A stretch of 64,000 nt of DNA from NCBI RefSeq assembly GCF_904831005.1, contig NZ_LR882982.1:930001-994000 (forward strand). The letters are read 5' to 3'. This DNA is from Microbacterium hydrocarbonoxydans (GTDB lineage Bacteria > Actinomycetota > Actinomycetes > Actinomycetales > Microbacteriaceae). The notes beneath the pieces were generated by a model that saw only the letters and a list, made by a program, of their open reading frames with translations, searched no databases and was not told the DNA's origin. Position 1 is the stretch's first letter. Every line of letters starts with the position of its first letter. This document shows positions 51,412 to 60,462 of this stretch, one piece after another. Both the position numbers and the translations under genes were made by a program.

Positions 51412-52470
51412 ATGAAGACCGGGAACCTGCGCGCCGAGCGGCTCCGTTCGCATCGGCTCAGCGCTCCGGCGCGGTCGGTCACGGACGCCGCCGGGCACAT
51501 GCTCGCGGTGCAGAGTCAGGACTTCATCGCCGGACGATGGGCCCTGGCATCGCGCACGCGCGGCGAGCCGACACTGCGCACACTCGATCGTGCTTTCGAC
51601 CGCGGCGACCTGGTGCGAGCATGGACCATGCGCGGCACGCTGCACATCATCCCGGCGCGCGACCTCCGGTGGGTGATGTCGGTGACCGCCGAACGACAGC
51701 GCCGACAGGCGGCGGGGCGACGCCGGGATCTCGGGATCGACGCCCCCATGGTCGGCGCCGTCGTGGCGGCGGTCGTGCCGCGTCTGTGCGATGGAGGGCT
51801 CACACGCGCCCAGATGTTCGAGGTGTTCGCCGGCATCGGGATAGATCCGAGCGGGCAGCGGGGCATCCACCTGTTGAGCGAGCTGACGCTCGACGGTCTG
51901 ATCTGCCAGGGGCCGGTGGTCTCGCGCGACGGCGTGACCCGCGAACAGCGCTTCGTGCTGGTCGATCAGCACGTGTCCGAGCACGCGGCGCCCGACGATC
52001 CGCTCGCCGAGCTCTTCGTGCGCTACATCGACGGGCACGGGCCGGCGGGAGTGAGCGACTTCGCCTGGTGGTCGGGGCTCACGCTCGGTCAGTCGCGTGA
52101 GGCGCGCGATCGCGCGGCCGCGAGGGTGGTCGAGATCGAAGACGGCCTCTTCGTGGGCACGCGACGACCTCGACGGTCGGCGGCGGCTCCGCCGGTGCTC
52201 GCACTCGGCGCCTTCGACGAGTACTACATCTCCTACGCCGACCGCTCGGCGGTCTGCGCCCCCGAGCATCTCCCGCTCGTCGGGCCGGGCAAGAACGGCA
52301 TGGTGCGGGCGACGATCGTGGCCGACGGCCGGGTGGTCGGATGCTGGACGCACGCGAGCGCTGCTCTCGGGTCAGCGCCCGAGCTGTTCGACGCCGAGGC
52401 CGGCGCCGAGGCCGACGCGGATGCGGTTCGTGCGGCTCTCGCCCGCTTCACCCGATTCGTCGACGGCTGA
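51412..52470 (+). CDS. HTH_42 winged-helix protein, AlkZ-like putative DNA glycosylase
   Basis: 352 residues of the DUF1006/HTH_42 superfamily (tandem winged helices). The N-terminal LAVQSQDFIAGRWAL carries Q34-S-Q36, the QxQ catalytic motif of AlkZ-type glycosylases that unhook crosslinked or alkylated bases. RAWTMRGTLHIIPARDL and GAFDEYYISYADR are further family motifs. The function is by family analogy. It stands alone; CATGAT ends 6 nt before the ATG and no clear ribosome-binding site is present, so it may be leaderless. Confidence 0.82.
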   Translation: MKTGNLRAERLRSHRLSAPARSVTDAAGHMLAVQSQDFIAGRWALASRTRGEPTLRTLDRAFDRGDLVRAWTMRGTLHIIPARDLRWVMSVTAERQRRQAAGRRRDLGIDAPMVGAVVAAVVPRLCDGGLTRAQMFEVFAGIGIDPSGQRGIHLLSELTLDGLICQGPVVSRDGVTREQRFVLVDQHVSEHAAPDDPLAELFVRYIDGHGPAGVSDFAWWSGLTLGQSREARDRAAARVVEIEDGLFVGTRRPRRSAAAPPVLALGAFDEYYISYADRSAVCAPEHLPLVGPGKNGMVRATIVADGRVVGCWTHASAALGSAPELFDAEAGAEADADAVRAALARFTRFVDG

Positions 52471-52489
52471 GTCCCGCGACGGTCGACTC

Positions 52490-53932
52490 TCACTCACTCG
52501 CGTGACGACCGAGGAAGTTGTACACCTCGTTGTCGTCGACCCCGGGGAACGCGCCGCGGGGGAGCGGCGAGAACATGTGCGTGTGCACACGGGCGCTCGG
52601 CCAGGCCTTGCCGTTCCAGCGCTCGGTGAGGTCGGCTGACGGCCGGCGACAGCAGGCCTCATCGGGGCAGGTCGACACCGCCCGATCCGTCGTCTCCCGT
52701 CCGCGCCACCAGCGAGCGTCATCGAAGGGCACACCGACCGTGATCGAGAACTCGCCGTCGGTCGAGGCGCCGGTCTGGGTCGAGCACCAGAAAGTGCCCG
52801 ACGGCGTGTCTGTGTACTGGTGATGTTCGTTCGTGCGGTTCTGCTGAGTGAACGCCGCGCGCGCCTGGAACTTCCGGCACACACGCTGCCCCTCCACCGC
52901 ACCCGTGACATCCATCGGCAGGGGCAGATCATCGTTCTCGTACACGCGGGTGATGGCACCGGTCGCATCGACGCGGAGGAAGTGCAGGGCCATGCCGACG
53001 TGCTGGGTGAGCAGATTGGTCATGCGCATGCCCGCGGCCTCGTGAGTGACGCCGAAGGCATCGCGGAAGTCCTCGACCGCGAGGTTGCGGTCCTTCTTGG
53101 CCTGCGCGAGGAAGGCGACGGCAGCCGTCTCCGGCATCAGGCAGCAGGCGGCGTAGTAGTTGATCTCGAGTCGCTGCTGCAGGAAGTCGGCGTAGTCCGT
53201 GGGCGGAGTGTGCCCCAGCAGGCGATGCGCCATGGCCTGCAACGCCATGGACCGCAGGCCGTGTCCGCCCGGGATGGACGCGGGAGGAAGGTAGATGCGG
53301 CCGTTCTCGAGGTCGGTCACCGACCGTGTCGAGTGCGGCAGATCGTTCACATAGATCAGCTCGAACCCCAGCTTCTCGGCCATGATGCTGACTGTGCGGT
53401 GGGTGAGCGCCCCCTGCACGTGCCCTGCGGAGCGCAGCTGCTTCTCAGCGAGCTTCTCGATGTCTGCGAGGTAGTTGTGCTGGGCCCTCATGCGCAGCCG
53501 CAGCTCGGTGTTCGCACGGCGCGCCTCTTCGGGTGTGGCGATGGCCTCGCGCTCGCGCCGTTGGAGTTCGCGGTGCAGGCCGAGCACCGATTCGATGGTC
53601 TCGTCACTCACGCCCTTGGTGACCCGCACCGGTGCGATCCCCAGCTGGCGGAACACAGGACTCGCCTGCGCGCGTTCGAGCTCGATCTCCAGCGCTGCGC
53701 GTCGATTCGGCGGCTCGTCGGAGATGAGATCCGTGACCTCGGTGCCGGTCGCCTGCGCGATCGCCTGAAGGAGCGAGAGCTTCGGCTCGCGCTTGCCGTT
53801 CTCGATCAGGCTCAGCTGCGAACCGGCGACTCCGACCGCGGCGCCGAGCTCGTCGAGCGTGAAGCCGTTCTCGAGGCGATGGTGGCGGATGCGGTGACCC
53901 AGAGTCGTGAGGTGGATGCCAGTGCTGACCAT
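52490..53932 (-). CDS. RamB-like XRE-family regulator (short-chain acyl metabolism)
   Basis: 480 residues. The N-terminal XRE HTH spans about 5-65 (LGHRIRHHRLENGFTLDELGAAVGVAGSQLSLIENGKRE). An ImmA/IrrE-like middle follows (about 180-290), in which the usual HExxH is degenerate (AHRLLGH). The Cys-rich C-terminal DUF2083 region includes CPDEACCRRPS. This is the architecture of RamB, which controls acetate and glyoxylate-cycle genes. It is divergent from the PEP carboxykinase gene across 108 bp with overlapping inverted repeats. Homology starts at the ATG at 53932. Confidence 0.87.
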   Translation of the reverse strand: MVSTGIHLTTLGHRIRHHRLENGFTLDELGAAVGVAGSQLSLIENGKREPKLSLLQAIAQATGTEVTDLISDEPPNRRAALEIELERAQASPVFRQLGIAPVRVTKGVSDETIESVLGLHRELQRREREAIATPEEARRANTELRLRMRAQHNYLADIEKLAEKQLRSAGHVQGALTHRTVSIMAEKLGFELIYVNDLPHSTRSVTDLENGRIYLPPASIPGGHGLRSMALQAMAHRLLGHTPPTDYADFLQQRLEINYYAACCLMPETAAVAFLAQAKKDRNLAVEDFRDAFGVTHEAAGMRMTNLLTQHVGMALHFLRVDATGAITRVYENDDLPLPMDVTGAVEGQRVCRKFQARAAFTQQNRTNEHHQYTDTPSGTFWCSTQTGASTDGEFSITVGVPFDDARWWRGRETTDRAVSTCPDEACCRRPSADLTERWNGKAWPSARVHTHMFSPLPRGAFPGVDDNEVYNFLGRHASE

Positions 53933-53980
53933 TCTTTGATGATAGCGAAAGAATGGCAATTCTTAAGCGGCATATTGCCG
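53930..53980. promoter_or_regulatory. Overlapping inverted repeats between the RamB-like gene and pckG
   Basis: CATTCTTT (53930-53937) pairs with AAAGAATG (53948-53955). AAGAAT (53949-53954) also pairs with ATTCTT (53959-53964), so the middle element is shared. CGGCA-TAT-TGCCG follows at 53968-53980. The first arm overlaps the regulator's start codon, suggesting autoregulation as well as control of pckG. Confidence 0.6.
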
Positions 53981-54040
53981 GAAAGTATGTCGGGAAGCGG
54001 AGAGGATTGATGCAACGCCCCCTACTTCGAAGGAGCAGTC

Positions 54041-55903
54041 ATGGCGATCGCCGATGTCTTCACCCCTCGCACCACATCCGTCGCACCCGTCCGCACGTTC
54101 GGCGCGGCTCCGACCTATGACACTCCCGCCATGGCGGAGCTGGTTGCCTGGGTGGACGAGATCGCAGCGCTCACGAAGCCGGCGTCGATCCACTGGGTCG
54201 ACGGGTCGCGCGCCGAGAACGACTGGCTCCTGAGGGGACTCGTCGACGAGGGCAAACTCATCAAGCTCAACCCCGAGTGGCGTCCCGGCTCGTACCTCGC
54301 GCGCTCGCACCCGAGCGACGTCGCGCGCACCGAAGGACGCACCTTCATCTCGTCCGAGCGCGAGGAAGACGCCGGTCCCACGAACAACTGGGCGCCTCCT
54401 GCGCAGATGCGCGAGAAGATGAGCGAGATCTTCGAGGGATCGATGCGCGGGCGCACCATGTTCGTCGTGCCGTTCTCGATGGGTCCGATCGGCGGCCCGC
54501 TCTCGCACATCGGCGTCCAGGTCACCGACAGCGCGTACGCAGTCACGTCGATCGGCATCATGACTCGCGTCGGCGACGCCGTGACGCGAGAGATCGCCGA
54601 AGGCGCGCCGTGGGTCAAGACCGTGCATTCGGTCGGTGCGCCGCTCGCCGCCGGCCAGACCGATGTCGAGTGGCCCTGCAATGACGACAAGTACATCGTG
54701 CACTTCCCCGAGACGCTCGAGGTCTACTCGTTCGGGTCCGGATACGGCGGGAACGCGATCCTGGCGAAGAAGTGCTTCGCGCTGCGCATCGCTTCGGTGA
54801 TCGCCCGCGATGAGGGGTGGCTCGCCGAGCACATGCTGCTCATCCGCGTGATCGATCCCGCGGGCAAGGCCTACCACGTCGCCGCGGCCTTCCCCTCGGC
54901 ATGCGGCAAGACGAACCTCGCGATGCTGCGACCGACCATCCCCGGCTGGAGAGTCGAGACTCTCGGCGACGACATCGCGTGGATCCGCCCCGGCGAAGAC
55001 GGCCGCCTCTGGGCGATCAACCCGGAGGCCGGCTTCTTCGGCGTGGCTCCCGGCACCGGCGAGTCGACGAACGTGACGGCCGTCGAGACCCTCTGGGGCA
55101 ACACGATCTTCACGAACGTCGCGCTCCGCCCCGACGGCGACGTGTGGTGGGAAGGGCTGACCGACCAGGCGCCCCCTCATCTGATCGACTGGGAGGGGAA
55201 CGACTGGACGCCCGACTCCGGACGCCCCGCCGCTCACCCCAACTCCCGCTTCACGGTCTCTGCGGCCCAGTGCCCGCAGATCTCGGAGGACTGGGAATCG
55301 GCGGTGCCGCTCGATGTCATCCTCTTCGGCGGACGCCGCGCGACCAACGTCCCGCTGGTGGTCGAGGCGACCGACTGGACGCACGGTGTGTTCCTGGGAT
55401 CCAACATCTCGTCGGAGCGCACGGCCGCCGCAGAGGGGAAGGTGGGGGAGTTGCGCCGCGACCCCTTCGCCATGCTGCCGTTCTGCGGCTACAACATGGC
55501 CGACTACTTCGGCCACTGGCTGAGCGTCGGTCGTGGACTGCGCTTCGACCGGGCGCCGCGCATCTTCCAGGTGAACTGGTTCCGCCGCGGCTCCGACGGC
55601 CGATTCCTGTGGCCCGGATTCGGCGACAACTCGCGTGTCGTCGACTGGATCATCCGCCGCATCTCCGGCGAGGTGTCGACCGTCGACAGCCCGATCGGTC
55701 GCCTGCCGCTGGTCGAGGATCTCAATCTCGACGGCATCGAGGTGCCCGAGGCCGATCTCGAGGAGCTGTTCTCGGTCGACACCGAAGCCTGGAAGACCGA
55801 GGCCGACCTCACCGAGGAGTTCTACGACACCTTCGGCGACAAGATGCCCGCTGCCCTCCGGGCCGAGCTGGCGTCGCTGCGCTACCGGCTCGAGAGGGCC
55901 TGA
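54041..55903 (+). CDS. pckG: Phosphoenolpyruvate carboxykinase (GTP)
   Basis: A 620-residue GTP-dependent PEPCK. The P-loop [13 protein letters not shown] contains the active-site Cys and Lys. [21 protein letters not shown] and the GTP-binding [12 protein letters not shown] complete the site. AAGGAG precedes the ATG at 54041. It converts oxaloacetate to PEP during growth on acetate or amino acid carbon and pairs functionally with the GapB upstream. The adjacent RamB-like regulator fits carbon-source control. Confidence 0.96.
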   Translation: MAIADVFTPRTTSVAPVRTFGAAPTYDTPAMAELVAWVDEIAALTKPASIHWVDGSRAENDWLLRGLVDEGKLIKLNPEWRPGSYLARSHPSDVARTEGRTFISSEREEDAGPTNNWAPPAQMREKMSEIFEGSMRGRTMFVVPFSMGPIGGPLSHIGVQVTDSAYAVTSIGIMTRVGDAVTREIAEGAPWVKTVHSVGAPLAAGQTDVEWPCNDDKYIVHFPETLEVYSFGSGYGGNAILAKKCFALRIASVIARDEGWLAEHMLLIRVIDPAGKAYHVAAAFPSACGKTNLAMLRPTIPGWRVETLGDDIAWIRPGEDGRLWAINPEAGFFGVAPGTGESTNVTAVETLWGNTIFTNVALRPDGDVWWEGLTDQAPPHLIDWEGNDWTPDSGRPAAHPNSRFTVSAAQCPQISEDWESAVPLDVILFGGRRATNVPLVVEATDWTHGVFLGSNISSERTAAAEGKVGELRRDPFAMLPFCGYNMADYFGHWLSVGRGLRFDRAPRIFQVNWFRRGSDGRFLWPGFGDNSRVVDWIIRRISGEVSTVDSPIGRLPLVEDLNLDGIEVPEADLEELFSVDTEAWKTEADLTEEFYDTFGDKMPAALRAELASLRYRLERA

Positions 55904-55966
55904 CAGACCGGGCGCCGGTTCGGGGGAGCCGGCGCTCCACCTCTTCAGATCCCCCCACCCCCAGAC

Positions 55967-56029
55967 CGCGAAGGCGGGATGGATGAGACGAACCCATGGC
56001 TGAGTGGTCTCTGACGTCCCGCCTTCGCG
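55967..56029. terminator. Long inverted repeat between pckG and the ABC transporter
   Basis: CGCGAAGGCGGGA (55967-55979) and TCCCGCCTTCGCG (56017-56029) pair perfectly over 13 bp. The 37-nt loop contains GAGAC (55985-55989) pairing with GTCTC (56007-56011) and the palindrome CCATGG. It lies between convergent genes and should stop transcription from both sides. Confidence 0.75.
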
Positions 56030-56050
56030 TACGTGGTCGCTCGGCCCCGC

Positions 56051-57934
56051 TCAGGCGAGCAGCTGGTGACGAGCGAGGTCGCGGTACAGCGGCGTCGACT
56101 CCACGAGCTCGGCGTGCGATCCCTGCCCGACGACGACTCCGTCCTGCAGCACGACGATGATGTCGCTGTCGACGACCGTCGAGAGTCGGTGGGCGATCAC
56201 CACGAGCGTGCGGTCAGTGGAGACCGCGTCGATGGCCTCGCGCATGCGCTGCTCGTTCACTCCGTCGAGCGACGACGTGGATTCGTCGAGCAGCAGGATC
56301 GGTGCGTCCGTGAGCAGAGCGCGTGCGATCGCGAGACGTTGGCGCTCGCCGCCCGAGAGCATGACGCCGTCTTCACCCACCGGGGCATCGAGCCCGATTG
56401 GATTCCGCTCGAGGACGTCACCCAGGTTGACGGCGCGCAGCACGCGTTCGCACTGCTCATCCGATGCGTCGGGCGAGGCGAGCCGCAGGTTGTCCGCGAG
56501 CGTGCCCGCCAGTGTCGGCGCATCCTGCTCGACGTACCCGAAGCGCGCACGCAGCTCGGCGCGCGCGTACGTTCGAGAATCGTGTCCGTTCACGCGGATC
56601 GAGCCGCCGGTCGGGTCGTAGAAGCGCTCGATGAGCGAGAGGATCGTGCTCTTGCCTGCACCGCTGGGGCCGACCAGAGCGACACGCGCGCCCCTCGGCA
56701 CCGAGAACGAGACTCCTCGCAGAACCTCTCGGGGTGCCGCGACCGAGGGGGTGTCGACGGTCTCGAGATGCGCGTCGGCGAGCACCGTGCGTGCTTCCTT
56801 CGCGGCCGCCTGGCGAGCGGCGACCACGTTCTCGGGGTAGCGGAACCGCACGTCGCGGAACTCGATCGCCGGCGCGTCGGAGGCGGCCACGTCGGGCTCG
56901 AGTCCCGCGGCGATCTCGGCGTCCCGCTCGGTCTCGGTGGGGAGGTCGAGCACCTCCTGGATGCGGCCGAGTGCGCCGAGCGCCTGGTTCACCGAGGTGA
57001 TGGCGCCGAACGTCGTCGCCAGCGGCATCACGAGCATGAAGAGGAAGAGGATGAAGGTGATGAGCGACGCGATCGTGATGGTGCCCGCTGCGACCCTGAA
57101 GCCGCCGACACCGAGCACCACGAGAAGAGAGAGCTGCAGCGCGACGCCTGCGATCGGAACGACCAGCGATGAGATCTTGGCGATGCGCACGCCGATGCCG
57201 AAGGCGTCGGAGGCCAGCGTCGAGACGCTCTCGGTCTCACGCTCGGTCGCGCCCGATGCCCGCACCGTGCGGATGGAGCCGACCGCACGCTCGACGCCGG
57301 ATGCGAGCTCGCCGACTTTGACCTGCTGCTCGGTGGATGCCGTGCGGATGCGACCGCTGAGCACGGTGACGACGACCACGGAGACGCCGATCACGATCAC
57401 GATGAGCAGCAGCAGCACGGGATCGATCACGAGCATCGCGATCAGCGCGCCGACGAAGAGGATCGCACTGCCGACGGCATCCGCGAGCCCCTGGGTCAGC
57501 ACGGCGTAAAGCAGCGTGGTGTCGGTGCCGACGCGCGAGACGAGATCGCCTGTGCGACGAGCGTCGAACTCGCTGATGGGCAGGTGCAGGATGCGAGCGA
57601 TGAGTTTGCGTCTGCTCGAGTACACGATCGCCGTGCCTGTGCGCTGGAGCAGGTAGTGCTGATACCCCGAGATGATCGATGACACGACCACGAGGCCGAT
57701 CAGCACCCAGACGAGGATGCCGAGACCCCGCTCGGATTGCACGGCGTCGATGACCTGTCCCACCAGCAGCGGCTGGGCGAGCGAGGCTGCGGCTCCGAGC
57801 ACGCTGAGCACCGCGACGACGATCAGCGTGCGCTTGTGTTCGAACAGGAAGGGGAGGAGCTGGCGGAACGTGGCGCGCGGGCCATCCTGCTGCGCGCCGC
57901 GCCCGCGTCGGCGTGATGTCGCCGTGCTGGACAT
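56051..57934 (-). CDS. ABC exporter, fused membrane and ATPase domains
   Basis: 627 residues. Six membrane helices occupy about 30-320 (LIVVAVLSVLGAAASLAQP, AILFVGALIAMLVIDPVLLLLIVIVIG). The ATPase domain has Walker A VGPSGAGKST, the signature VMLSGGERQRLAIARAL and Walker B ILLLDESTSSLD, with the H-loop in VIAHRLSTV. It is a homodimeric type IV exporter of the MsbA/LmrA class, with lipid or drug substrate unknown. The basic, Arg-rich N-terminus is cytoplasmic. It is 78 bp downstream of the small HTH gene on the same strand and may be co-transcribed with it. Confidence 0.9.
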   Translation of the reverse strand: MSSTATSRRRGRGAQQDGPRATFRQLLPFLFEHKRTLIVVAVLSVLGAAASLAQPLLVGQVIDAVQSERGLGILVWVLIGLVVVSSIISGYQHYLLQRTGTAIVYSSRRKLIARILHLPISEFDARRTGDLVSRVGTDTTLLYAVLTQGLADAVGSAILFVGALIAMLVIDPVLLLLIVIVIGVSVVVVTVLSGRIRTASTEQQVKVGELASGVERAVGSIRTVRASGATERETESVSTLASDAFGIGVRIAKISSLVVPIAGVALQLSLLVVLGVGGFRVAAGTITIASLITFILFLFMLVMPLATTFGAITSVNQALGALGRIQEVLDLPTETERDAEIAAGLEPDVAASDAPAIEFRDVRFRYPENVVAARQAAAKEARTVLADAHLETVDTPSVAAPREVLRGVSFSVPRGARVALVGPSGAGKSTILSLIERFYDPTGGSIRVNGHDSRTYARAELRARFGYVEQDAPTLAGTLADNLRLASPDASDEQCERVLRAVNLGDVLERNPIGLDAPVGEDGVMLSGGERQRLAIARALLTDAPILLLDESTSSLDGVNEQRMREAIDAVSTDRTLVVIAHRLSTVVDSDIIVVLQDGVVVGQGSHAELVESTPLYRDLARHQLLA

Positions 57935-58011
57935 GCGGAACCTCGTTCTGAAAAGGGGTACTTCGACCGTACTTCGTCTGCGGTCGGTTTCTGTGGTTCA
58001 GCTGTGCGCTC

Positions 58012-58218
58012 TCAGCGCGTGCCGAAGCGGCGGTGCGCCGCCTGTTTCGAGACGCCGAGCGCGCTCGCGATCGCCTGCCAGGAATAGCCGAGATTGCGGG
58101 CGCGGCGCACCTGGACCTCCTCCGAGCGCGCGAGCTCCGAGCGGAGTGCGGCGAGACGGTGCAGTTCGGAGATCGGCTCGCCGCCGTCATCCTGCGCGAT
58201 GGCTGTCTTCATGGTCAT
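58012..58218 (-). CDS. Small helix-turn-helix DNA-binding protein, 68 aa
   Basis: 68 residues. A helical N-terminal half ([26 protein letters not shown]) precedes a C-terminal HTH ([22 protein letters not shown]). Such mini-regulators occur in many actinobacteria, often beside Clp-N or transporter genes. AGGAGG lies 6 nt before the ATG at 58218. Its promoter carries two GTCAA-N6-TTGAC sites, strongly suggesting autorepression, and the ABC exporter downstream is a likely co-regulated gene. Confidence 0.83.
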   Translation of the reverse strand: MTMKTAIAQDDGGEPISELHRLAALRSELARSEEVQVRRARNLGYSWQAIASALGVSKQAAHRRFGTR

Positions 58219-58232
58219 GATGATCCTCCTGC

Positions 58233-58276
58233 GTCAATCATTGTTGACGCGAGAGGAAGTGTCAACACGTGTTGAC
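58233..58276 (-). promoter_or_regulatory. Promoter with twin GTCAA-N6-TTGAC operators
   Basis: GTCAACACGTGTTGAC (58261-58276) is a perfect 16-bp palindrome. GTCAATCATTGTTGAC (58233-58248) is a second copy with the same arms. On the minus strand TTGACA (58265-58260) and AATGAT (58242-58237), 17 bp apart, form the promoter, so one operator overlaps the -35 and the other the -10. Confidence 0.75.
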
Positions 58277-58300
58277 GATGCCGGAACGTGTCGAACAGCA

Positions 58301-58337
58301 CGAATGGCTGCACCTCTCGATGAGATGCAGCCATTCG
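58301..58337. terminator. Terminator downstream of the third MHS transporter
   Basis: CGAATGGCTGCA (58301-58312) and TGCAGCCATTCG (58326-58337) pair perfectly over 12 bp. The loop forms an inner TCTC-GAT-GAGA hairpin. It is 21 bp past the transporter stop and before the promoter of the HTH gene. Confidence 0.85.
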
Positions 58338-58358
58338 CGCGGCGTGGAGGCCGGGCCG

Positions 58359-59819
58359 TCAGAGTTCTACGGCCGCTGCGACTCCGAGGTCGGATTCGTA
58401 GTCGTGGTCCTTCGTCTCCTTGGACAGCAGGAGCGCGATGAAGGTGAGCACGCCCATCGCCGACAGGTAGAGGCCCACGAGCCACGGCGCGCCGTCGCCG
58501 AGCTCCCACAGCCACAGCGCGATGAGCGGCGCCACAGCCGCGCCGAGGATCGACGAGACGTTGTACGAGATCGCGGAGCCCGTGTAGCGCACGTTCGTCG
58601 GGAAGAGCTCAGGAAGCAGCGCTCCCATCGGGCCGAAGGTCGCGCCCATGAGCATGAACCCGAACACCAGGAATGCCTGGGCGAGTGCACCCGTGAACTT
58701 CGGGTCCATCGCGGGGAGCAAGAAGGCGTTGAAGGTGAAGCCGAACACGATGATCAGCCCGGTGACCCACAGCAGCAGCTTGCGGCGTCCGATCGTGTCG
58801 GCGATGGGACCGGAGAGCAGCGTGAAGATGCCGAAGAACACGACGCCGACGATCTGCATGAGCACGAAGTCGGTGTACGCGAACCCGAGACCCGGGTAGA
58901 ACTGCGCCGCGAACGCCGAGGCGTCGAAGTTCTTGCCCGTCGCCTCGGCAGCGGCCTGCGCAGCGGCGGACGCGGTCTCGAGAGTGGCCGGCTTGGTGCC
59001 GTACGCCAGCGTGAAGTTCGTCATCAGGTAGAAGAGCACGTAGGTCGCCAGCATGATGAACGTGCCGAGGATCAGCTGCTTCCAGTGGTGGCGGAAGACG
59101 GTCGCGAGGGGCAGCTTGCGGATCGCGCCCTTCTTCTCGGCCTTCTTGAACGTGTCGGACTCGACGAGCTTCAGACGCACCCAGAGGCCGATGATGACCA
59201 TGACGGCCGAGAACAGGAACGGGATGCGCCAGCCCCACGACAGGAACGCCTCGGACTTGAGCGCGGGGTTCTCGGCGTGAGGGAGCAGCCAGTTGATTCC
59301 GAGGAACAGGAAGTTGGCGATGATGAAACCGAGCGGTGCGCCCAGCTGCGGGAAGGTGCCGTACCAGGCGCGCTTGCCGGCCGGCGCGTTCTCGGTGGCG
59401 ACGAGGGCAGCCCCCGACCACTCGCCGCCGAGCGCGAAGCCCTGAGCGAGGCGCAGGATCAGCAGCAGCAGGGCGGCCCACCAGCCGATCTGCTGGAATG
59501 TGGGCAGCAGCCCGATGATGAAGGTCGCGATGCCCATCGTGAGCAGCGATGCGACGAGCGTCGCCTTGCGGCCGAACTTGTCGCCGAAGTGGCCGAAGAC
59601 GACCGCGCCGATCGGACGCGCGACCATCGCGGCGCCGAACACGGCGAACGACGACAGCAGTGAGGTGGTGTCGTTGCCGGTGGGGAAGAACAGCACAGGG
59701 AAGACGAGGACGGCCGCTGTCGCGTAGGCGTAGAAGTCGTAGAACTCGATCGTGGTGCCGACCAGGCTCGCCGTGATGACACGCGAACGCGGGTTCGCGG
59801 GGGCGGTGGACGTACTCAT
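58359..59819 (-). CDS. MFS transporter, MHS family
   Basis: 486 residues, about 12 membrane helices. The MHS signature TTIEFYDFYAYATA is in TM1, RPIGAVVFGHFGDKFGRK follows TM2, and QGFALGGEWSGAALVATENAP is in the TM4-TM5 region. A hydrophilic, Ala-rich loop (about 285-320, SAAAQAAAEATG) is longer than in the other two MHS genes of the window. AAGGAG lies 4 nt before the ATG at 59819. Substrate unknown; no catabolic genes adjoin it. Confidence 0.86.
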   Translation of the reverse strand: MSTSTAPANPRSRVITASLVGTTIEFYDFYAYATAAVLVFPVLFFPTGNDTTSLLSSFAVFGAAMVARPIGAVVFGHFGDKFGRKATLVASLLTMGIATFIIGLLPTFQQIGWWAALLLLILRLAQGFALGGEWSGAALVATENAPAGKRAWYGTFPQLGAPLGFIIANFLFLGINWLLPHAENPALKSEAFLSWGWRIPFLFSAVMVIIGLWVRLKLVESDTFKKAEKKGAIRKLPLATVFRHHWKQLILGTFIMLATYVLFYLMTNFTLAYGTKPATLETASAAAQAAAEATGKNFDASAFAAQFYPGLGFAYTDFVLMQIVGVVFFGIFTLLSGPIADTIGRRKLLLWVTGLIIVFGFTFNAFLLPAMDPKFTGALAQAFLVFGFMLMGATFGPMGALLPELFPTNVRYTGSAISYNVSSILGAAVAPLIALWLWELGDGAPWLVGLYLSAMGVLTFIALLLSKETKDHDYESDLGVAAAVEL

Positions 59820-59964
59820 ACAGCTCCTTAGATCCATGGCCCGGTATACCGAGGCACCGAGAGATCCTACGCCTTCCTGAGCGTTTGCTGGGTGCGCGTG
59901 ACGGCCGTCGGGTGCTCGTGCGTAGAGTCGGAGGTGGACGCTCGCCCACCCGAACCGGAGAACC

Positions 59965-60462
59965 GTGACGACGACACTGCTGCTGATCGCCGATACCCAT
60001 GTGCCGGCACGGGCGAAGCGCCTGCCCGATGCGGTGTTGCGCGCGGTCGACGAGGTCGACATCGTGGTGCACGCGGGGGACTGGATAGATGTGGCGACGC
60101 TCGACCTGCTCGAGTCGCGCTCGCGCCTGCTGGTCGGGGTGCACGGCAACAACGACGGCCCGGCGCTGCGCGAGCGGCTGCCCGAGATCGCACGGCTGAC
60201 GGTCGAGGGCGTCGAGGTGGCCGTGGTGCACGAGACAGGGCAGAAGCAGCGGCGAGAGGAGCGGATGGACGCTGCGTTCCCGGGTGTCGACCTGCTCGTG
60301 TTCGGGCACTCGCACATCCCCTGGGACACGGTCGCCCCGTCGGGCATGCGTCTGCTGAATCCCGGGTCGCCGACCGACCGCCGCAGACAGCCGGTGTGCA
60401 CGATGATGACGGTCACGATCGAGGCACGGCAGGTCGACGCCGCACTGGTGCCGCTCCCGTGA
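59965..60462 (+). CDS. Metallophosphoesterase (YfcE/MJ0936-like)
   Basis: 165 residues of the calcineurin-like fold with all metal-binding motifs: IADTHVPA (D-x-H), VHAGDWID (GD), VHGNNDG (GNHD-type) and VFGHSHIPW (GHxH). It is probably a phosphodiesterase of broad specificity. The GTG at 59965 lies 4 nt after GGAG. It overlaps the next gene by 4 bp. Confidence 0.87.
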   Translation: MTTTLLLIADTHVPARAKRLPDAVLRAVDEVDIVVHAGDWIDVATLDLLESRSRLLVGVHGNNDGPALRERLPEIARLTVEGVEVAVVHETGQKQRREERMDAAFPGVDLLVFGHSHIPWDTVAPSGMRLLNPGSPTDRRRQPVCTMMTVTIEARQVDAALVPLP

